This document shows, in pieces, positions 16,480 to 19,656 of a stretch of 19,656 nucleotides of DNA; position 1 is the stretch's first letter; the number at the start of each line of letters is the position of its first letter. The stretch comes from CANLBN01 sp047634655. Lineage in GTDB: Bacteria; Pseudomonadota; Gammaproteobacteria; Pseudomonadales; Cellvibrionaceae. The notes below the pieces were generated by a model. The model made no database searches and was not told where the DNA came from. It was given only the letters and a program-made list of their open reading frames with translations. The stretch is from the NCBI GenBank assembly GCA_047634655.1, contig JBLIHY010000040.1, positions 1 through 19,656 on the forward strand. The letters are read 5' to 3'. The position numbers were made by a program, and so were the translations under genes.

Positions 16480-17292
16480 ATGGCTAGTATCGCTTTTATC
16501 GGCGCGGGAAACATGGCAAAAAGCTTAATCGGCGGCCTGATCAACCAGGGTTACGATGCTGCAAAAATTATCGCTAGTGATCCCAACTCCAATGCTCTGG
16601 CGGCATTACGCGAAACCTATAACGTTGTTACCCGGGACGACAATTTACAAGCCTGTGCAGAAGCCAATACGATCGTATTGGCCGTCAAACCCCAAGTTAT
16701 TAAATCGGTTGCGCAAAACCTGCGCCCGGGACTTGATCGGCAATCCCTGATTATTTCTATTGCCGCAGGCGTCAATAGCGATCAACTGGGCGGCTGGCTC
16801 GGTGACGATCTGGCCATCGTACGCTGTATGCCCAACACCCCGGCGTTAGTTGGCATGGGTGCCAGTGGACTTTACGCCAATCCACTGGTCGATCGGGAAC
16901 AAAAACAGATGGCAGAAAAACTCTTTAATGCCGTCGGTAACTGTATCTGGCTGAATAACGAGAAGTTAATAGATGTCGTCACCGCCGTATCGGGTAGTGG
17001 TCCGGCTTATTTTTTCTTATTGATGGAGGCAATGATAAATACTGGCATCCAGCAGGGTCTAACTGCGGACCAGGCGCGCAAGCTCACCTTGCAAACCGCA
17101 GCGGGTGCCGCTGTACTAGCGCAAGATAGTGATGTATCTGTACATGAGCTACGACGACGTGTGACCTCTCCGGGCGGCACCACCGAACAAGCCGTGTTGT
17201 CCTTCGAAAAGGCGGGTTTCCCGACAGTTATCGCCGATGCCATGATCGCCTGTATTGCACGCTCCCAGGAAATGACCAAGGAATTTGGTTAG
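16480..17292 (+). CDS. proC: Pyrroline-5-carboxylate reductase
   Basis: A 270-residue NAD(P)H-dependent reductase that converts 1-pyrroline-5-carboxylate to proline, the last step of proline synthesis. The Rossmann nucleotide loop is FIGAGNMAKSLIGGL at the N-terminus; VLAVKPQV and IAAGV follow; RCMPNTPALVGMGASG marks the middle; the dimerisation and substrate region has VSGSGPAYFF and the family signature ELRRRVTSPGGTTEQA. Length is standard. The ATG at 16480 has GAG about 8 bases upstream and lies 57 bases after yggS. Downstream, a long structured gap separates it from yggT, which usually follows more closely. Confidence 0.97.
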   Translation: MASIAFIGAGNMAKSLIGGLINQGYDAAKIIASDPNSNALAALRETYNVVTRDDNLQACAEANTIVLAVKPQVIKSVAQNLRPGLDRQSLIISIAAGVNSDQLGGWLGDDLAIVRCMPNTPALVGMGASGLYANPLVDREQKQMAEKLFNAVGNCIWLNNEKLIDVVTAVSGSGPAYFFLLMEAMINTGIQQGLTADQARKLTLQTAAGAAVLAQDSDVSVHELRRRVTSPGGTTEQAVLSFEKAGFPTVIADAMIACIARSQEMTKEFG

Positions 17293-17462
17293 ACTTGCAG
17301 GATGACATTAACCCGGCAAGCGCTCTGCCAGTTAATTAACAGGGTGCGGAATGTGCCTCTACCGGGCGCAAACCACACACTTCAGACAGCATTCTGAGTG
17401 ATAATAAGCCGTGTATAGAGTTCTACACAAAAAGGACTTTTGATCCATCGAACTCAGCAAAA
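17293..17462. other. First part of the proC-yggT gap
   Basis: No gene is seen. A GTGTA/TACAC inverted repeat (17411-17428) is not followed by a T run and does not look like a terminator. No open frame of note on either strand. Confidence 0.4.
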
Positions 17463-17577
17463 TCTAGGGAAGCGCTGCCATTTTCAATCGCTTAAGTGTT
17501 TGAAAATGCGAGAAAAAAATTTAATTTTTTTCGACCGATGATTAATGCATCGGTGAATTAATCAGAATATCCCTAGA
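17463..17577. repeat. 115-bp segment bounded by inverted repeats and filled with hairpins
   Basis: TCTAGGGA (17463-17470) and TCCCTAGA (17570-17577) are perfect inverted repeats closing the segment. Inside are three further hairpins in a row: CATTTTCAA/TTGAAAATG (17479-17487 and 17500-17508), an A7/T7 stem (17513-17519 and 17525-17531), and ACCGATG/CATCGGT (17534-17540 and 17548-17554). The layout suits a structured RNA or a small palindromic repeat element. No family I know fits, and no second copy is in the window. The outer repeat contains CTAG, as do the ends of the element at 1725-1874, but the rest of the ends differ. Confidence 0.45.
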
Positions 17578-17587
17578 GTTTGCTTCT

Positions 17588-17656
17588 GCTAAAAGCCTCA
17601 GAGTCCAGGTCGCGGAAAATCACCGGACCTATTTTAGCAAAGTGCTCTGATTTTTT
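17588..17656 (+). terminator. Attenuator-like terminator upstream of yggT
   Basis: TCAGAG (17598-17603) pairs with CTCTGA (17645-17650), directly followed by six T (17651-17656), as in an intrinsic terminator; GTCCAGGT/ACCGGAC (17603-17610 and 17622-17628) adds an inner stem. A competing stem, GCTAAAA (17588-17594) with TTTTAGC (17632-17638), crosses the first, so the two cannot form as a simple nest. It could end the yggS-proC transcript or act as a switch for yggT, whose ATG is 43 bases on. Confidence 0.45.
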
Positions 17657-17698
17657 ACGCTAATGACTTAAATTACTGCCCCGAGTGACACGCTACCC

Positions 17699-18244
17699 AT
17701 GGATAAACTGAATCAAATTACCCATTTTTTGGTAAACACCGCTACTTATTTTTTCATTCTTCTCATCGTTTTGCGCTTTTTATTGCAGCTAGTGAGGGCG
17801 GACTTTTACAACCCGCTATCACAGTTCATTGCGAAAGCCACTAACCCGTTGGTCATTCCTCTACGCAAAGTTGTACCGAGCGTTTTCGGCGTTGATATGG
17901 CCAGTCTTGTACTGATGATCGCCTTACAGATGATCGCCTTACAGCTGCTGGCCTTCATCCAATACGACACCACCATCCCCGCTGCCAATCTGGTCATTCT
18001 GTCTTTTTATCGGCTAATTGCCCTTATTCTAGACATCTATTTTTTCTCTTTTATCATTCTAGTGGTGATCAGTTGGGTAGCGCCGCGCACCCAAAATCCA
18101 GCGATTTCTATACTCTACAGTCTCACAGAGCCGGTGCTGCAACCCATTCGACGAGTTATCCCGGCTATGGGCGGTCTGGACTTTTCGATAATGATTGCCA
18201 TGTTGTTAATCATCGTCATAAAAATCCTGTTGGGTATTAGTTAA
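17699..18244 (+). CDS. yggT: YggT family integral membrane protein
   Basis: A 181-residue inner-membrane protein with two YGGT repeats. Hydrophobic segments are near residues 12-35, 66-90, 98-125 and 158-180. Each repeat keeps the family pattern of a membrane span, a polar turn and an amphipathic LRKVVP-like element: PLSQFIAKATNPLVIPLRKV and PAISILYSLTEPVLQPIRRV, each followed by Pro and a Gly-x-D motif (FGVDMASL; MGGLDFSI). Function is not defined; roles in envelope and osmotic tolerance have been suggested for relatives. An exact 15-bp in-frame tandem duplication (17915-17944) encodes MIALQ twice within the second span. No strong ribosome site is seen before the ATG. Confidence 0.92.
   Translation: MDKLNQITHFLVNTATYFFILLIVLRFLLQLVRADFYNPLSQFIAKATNPLVIPLRKVVPSVFGVDMASLVLMIALQMIALQLLAFIQYDTTIPAANLVILSFYRLIALILDIYFFSFIILVVISWVAPRTQNPAISILYSLTEPVLQPIRRVIPAMGGLDFSIMIAMLLIIVIKILLGIS
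17915..17944 (+). repeat. 15-bp perfect tandem duplication within yggT
   Basis: ATGATCGCCTTACAG occurs twice, back to back (17915-17929 and 17930-17944), in frame with yggT and encoding MIALQMIALQ. Identity at third codon positions indicates a recent slippage or duplication event. It lengthens a membrane segment by five residues. Confidence 0.9.
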
Positions 18245-18310
18245 CTGGCCGCCAACGCCCGGTGCCACTCATATACATATCGTTAACCCATTGTAGAATG
18301 GTCGAGGAGG

Positions 18311-18385
18311 CAACGTTAGTCTCCCATTGAATTTACGATAAATAGATACCCCATTTAACTAAACAATTTACCCGTAGTAACGTTG
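18311..18385 (+). promoter_or_regulatory. Inverted repeat spanning the metX leader
   Basis: CAACGTTA (18311-18318) and TAACGTTG (18378-18385) are perfect inverted repeats; the right arm ends at the base before the metX ATG. AGGAGG lies just left of the left arm (18305-18310), far from the start. Pairing would bring the AGGAGG close to the ATG or hide the start, so a role in translation is possible. This could be chance; no known methionine or SAM riboswitch or MetJ box is recognised. Confidence 0.35.
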
Positions 18386-19558
18386 ATGACAGCTCTCCCA
18401 GATGACAGCGTTGGCCTGGTTCATACGCAGCGACAGATATTCGATCAACCGTTAACGCTAACCAGTGGCCGGGTGTTAAATAGCTACGAACTGGTTTACG
18501 AAACTTACGGTCGTCTGAACACCAACAACAGCAACGGCATTCTGGTTTGCCATGCGCTCTCCGGAGATCATCACGCCGCAGGTTACCACGCTGAGGATGA
18601 CAAACACCCCGGCTGGTGGGATTCATATATTGGACCGGGCAAAGCCATCGATACCAATGAGTTCTTTGTCGTATCCCTAAACAATATCGGAGGTTGTCAC
18701 GGTTCTACCGGGCCGCAGAGTATCAATCCGCAAAGTGGCAAATCCTGGGGTCCCGACTTCCCTACCCTGCAAGTGAGCGATTGGGTGAAGACCCAAAAAC
18801 GCCTGGCGAACATTTTAGGTATAAAACAATGGGCCGCTGTAGTCGGTGGTAGTCTCGGCGGCATGCAGGCCATGCAATGGGCTCTGGAATATCCGGATTG
18901 TCTACAGCACTGTGTAGTCATTGCCTCCGCGCTAAAACTGACCGCTCAAAACATTGCCTTCAACGAGATTGCACGTCAGGCCATCATTGCCGACCCCAAC
19001 TTTTACCAAGGTCGTTATCTGGATTTTCAGGTCGCTCCCAGCAGCGGTTTGGCGCTGGCGCGAATGATTGGCCATATCACTTATCTATCTGGGGACGCCA
19101 TGGGCAGAAAATTCGGCCGAGAGCTGAGATCCGGCAGCTTCGGGTCCGGTTTTGACCAACCTCCAGAATTCGAAATCGAGAGTTATCTGCGACATAAAGG
19201 AAATCACTTCTCATCAAACTTTGATGCCAATACCTATATTTTGATGACTAGAACCCTGGACTACTTTGACTTGACTCGCGAGTACGATGGCGACGCGGTC
19301 ACCGCTTTTCGTCAGGCCCAATGCCGCTTTTTGGTCATTTCCTTTACTTCCGACTGGCGATTTTCATCTGTGCGTTCGCGGGAAATTGTTCAGGCCCTAC
19401 TGCATGCCAAACGGCTCATTACCTACGCCGAGATCGAATCCAGTTACGGACACGATGCGTTCTTGTTAAAAAATAAACGTTATCAACAAGTTTTTTCGGC
19501 GTATATGAAAAGTGTCGCCAGCGATCTATGTAAACAGAGCGATGCCGATGCGCTTTGA
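18386..19558 (+). CDS. metX: Homoserine O-acyltransferase (probably O-succinyltransferase)
   Basis: A 390-residue alpha/beta-hydrolase-fold enzyme that activates homoserine for methionine synthesis. Seen: YETYGRLN, VCHALSGDHHAAG, GCHGSTGPQS, the nucleophile elbow VVGGSLGGMQAMQW (Ser156), the RKFGREL stretch, SFTSDWRFS (Asp323) and YGHDAFLL (His356), giving a complete Ser-Asp-His triad. MetX proteins paired with metW in pseudomonads use succinyl-CoA, so succinyl transfer is the likelier activity, but acetyl-CoA cannot be excluded from sequence by eye. The ATG at 18386 follows a TTG; no strong ribosome site lies directly upstream. The stop overlaps metW, showing translational coupling. Confidence 0.95.
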   Translation: MTALPDDSVGLVHTQRQIFDQPLTLTSGRVLNSYELVYETYGRLNTNNSNGILVCHALSGDHHAAGYHAEDDKHPGWWDSYIGPGKAIDTNEFFVVSLNNIGGCHGSTGPQSINPQSGKSWGPDFPTLQVSDWVKTQKRLANILGIKQWAAVVGGSLGGMQAMQWALEYPDCLQHCVVIASALKLTAQNIAFNEIARQAIIADPNFYQGRYLDFQVAPSSGLALARMIGHITYLSGDAMGRKFGRELRSGSFGSGFDQPPEFEIESYLRHKGNHFSSNFDANTYILMTRTLDYFDLTREYDGDAVTAFRQAQCRFLVISFTSDWRFSSVRSREIVQALLHAKRLITYAEIESSYGHDAFLLKNKRYQQVFSAYMKSVASDLCKQSDADAL

Positions 19559-19656
19559 TTTTGATTTAATACAGCGTTACATTGAACCAAAGAGCCATAT
19601 ATTGGATCTGGGCTGCGGTGACGGGACTTTACTGGCGCACCTGAAGCGCCATAAAC
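19548..19656 (+). CDS. metW: MetW, methyltransferase-fold protein (partial, runs off right edge)
   Basis: The first 36 codons are visible. MRFDFDLIQRYIEPKSHILD is followed by LGCGDGTLLAHLK, which contains the SAM-binding glycine motif GCGDG of MetW proteins. MetW accompanies MetX and is needed for its activity or stability in studied Proteobacteria. The ATG at 19548 fits the family start; an in-frame ATG at 19542 would add two residues. Either start lies inside the end of metX (overlap of 11 or 17 bases). Confidence 0.92.
   Translation, partial: MRFDFDLIQRYIEPKSHILDLGCGDGTLLAHLKRHK

Noticed and set aside
17588..17656. Known riboswitch (SAM, preQ1 or similar) before yggT
   Set aside because: No conserved core of a class I know could be recognised; kept only as an attenuator-like structure.
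1..19656. CRISPR arrays, tRNA or rRNA genes, phage or defence genes
   Set aside because: No regularly spaced repeats, no cloverleaf or rRNA sequence, and no defence-type proteins were seen on either strand.

Overview
The window looks like chromosomal DNA from a gammaproteobacterium of the Pseudomonas/Cellvibrio type. Two gene blocks support this: nudF-yqiB-cpdA-yqiA-parE, common in gammaproteobacteria, and pilU-pilT next to yggS-proC-yggT-metX-metW, typical of pseudomonads and Cellvibrionales. An AlgP-like, AT-hook, lysine/alanine-rich protein and a MetX-MetW pair fit the same group. The exact genus cannot be fixed from the sequence alone.

Layout. Positions 1-2220 are gene-poor and littered with mobile-element debris: the first 57 codons of an IS1595-family transposase running off the left edge, an AlgP-like gene, a MITE-like inverted repeat, and the C-terminal tail of an IS3-type transposase. 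From 2253 to 6669 lies a glycolate (glc) operon in decay. Malate synthase G (glcB) and glcG are intact. glcD carries a one-base frameshift, an internal in-frame deletion and loss of its 3' end. glcE is missing. glcD is joined directly to the 3' two thirds of glcF, which contains three in-frame stops. Positions 7007-11565 hold nudF, yqiB, cpdA, yqiA and parE as one tight plus-strand run, ending in a perfect 16-bp stem terminator shared with the convergent argA.

On the minus strand, pilT, pilU and argA follow one another in transcription order (15442 down to 11739). pilT and yggS are divergent. The plus strand then carries yggS, proC, yggT, metX and the start of metW. A 406-bp gap between proC and yggT is unusually rich in inverted repeats, including two crossing stems before a T tract that resemble an attenuator.

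How the genes work together: ParE is a topoisomerase IV subunit; CpdA lowers cAMP; NudF recycles ADP-ribose; PilT and PilU drive twitching pilus retraction; ArgA, ProC and MetX/MetW start or finish amino-acid pathways. Loss of glycolate oxidase with retention of malate synthase suggests glyoxylate now comes from elsewhere, for example isocitrate lyase. The decayed operon plus transposon remnants point to relaxed selection or recent lifestyle change, possibly host association; this is inference. I found no clear undescribed multi-gene system. The most interesting items are the collapsed glc operon and the structured proC-yggT intergenic region.
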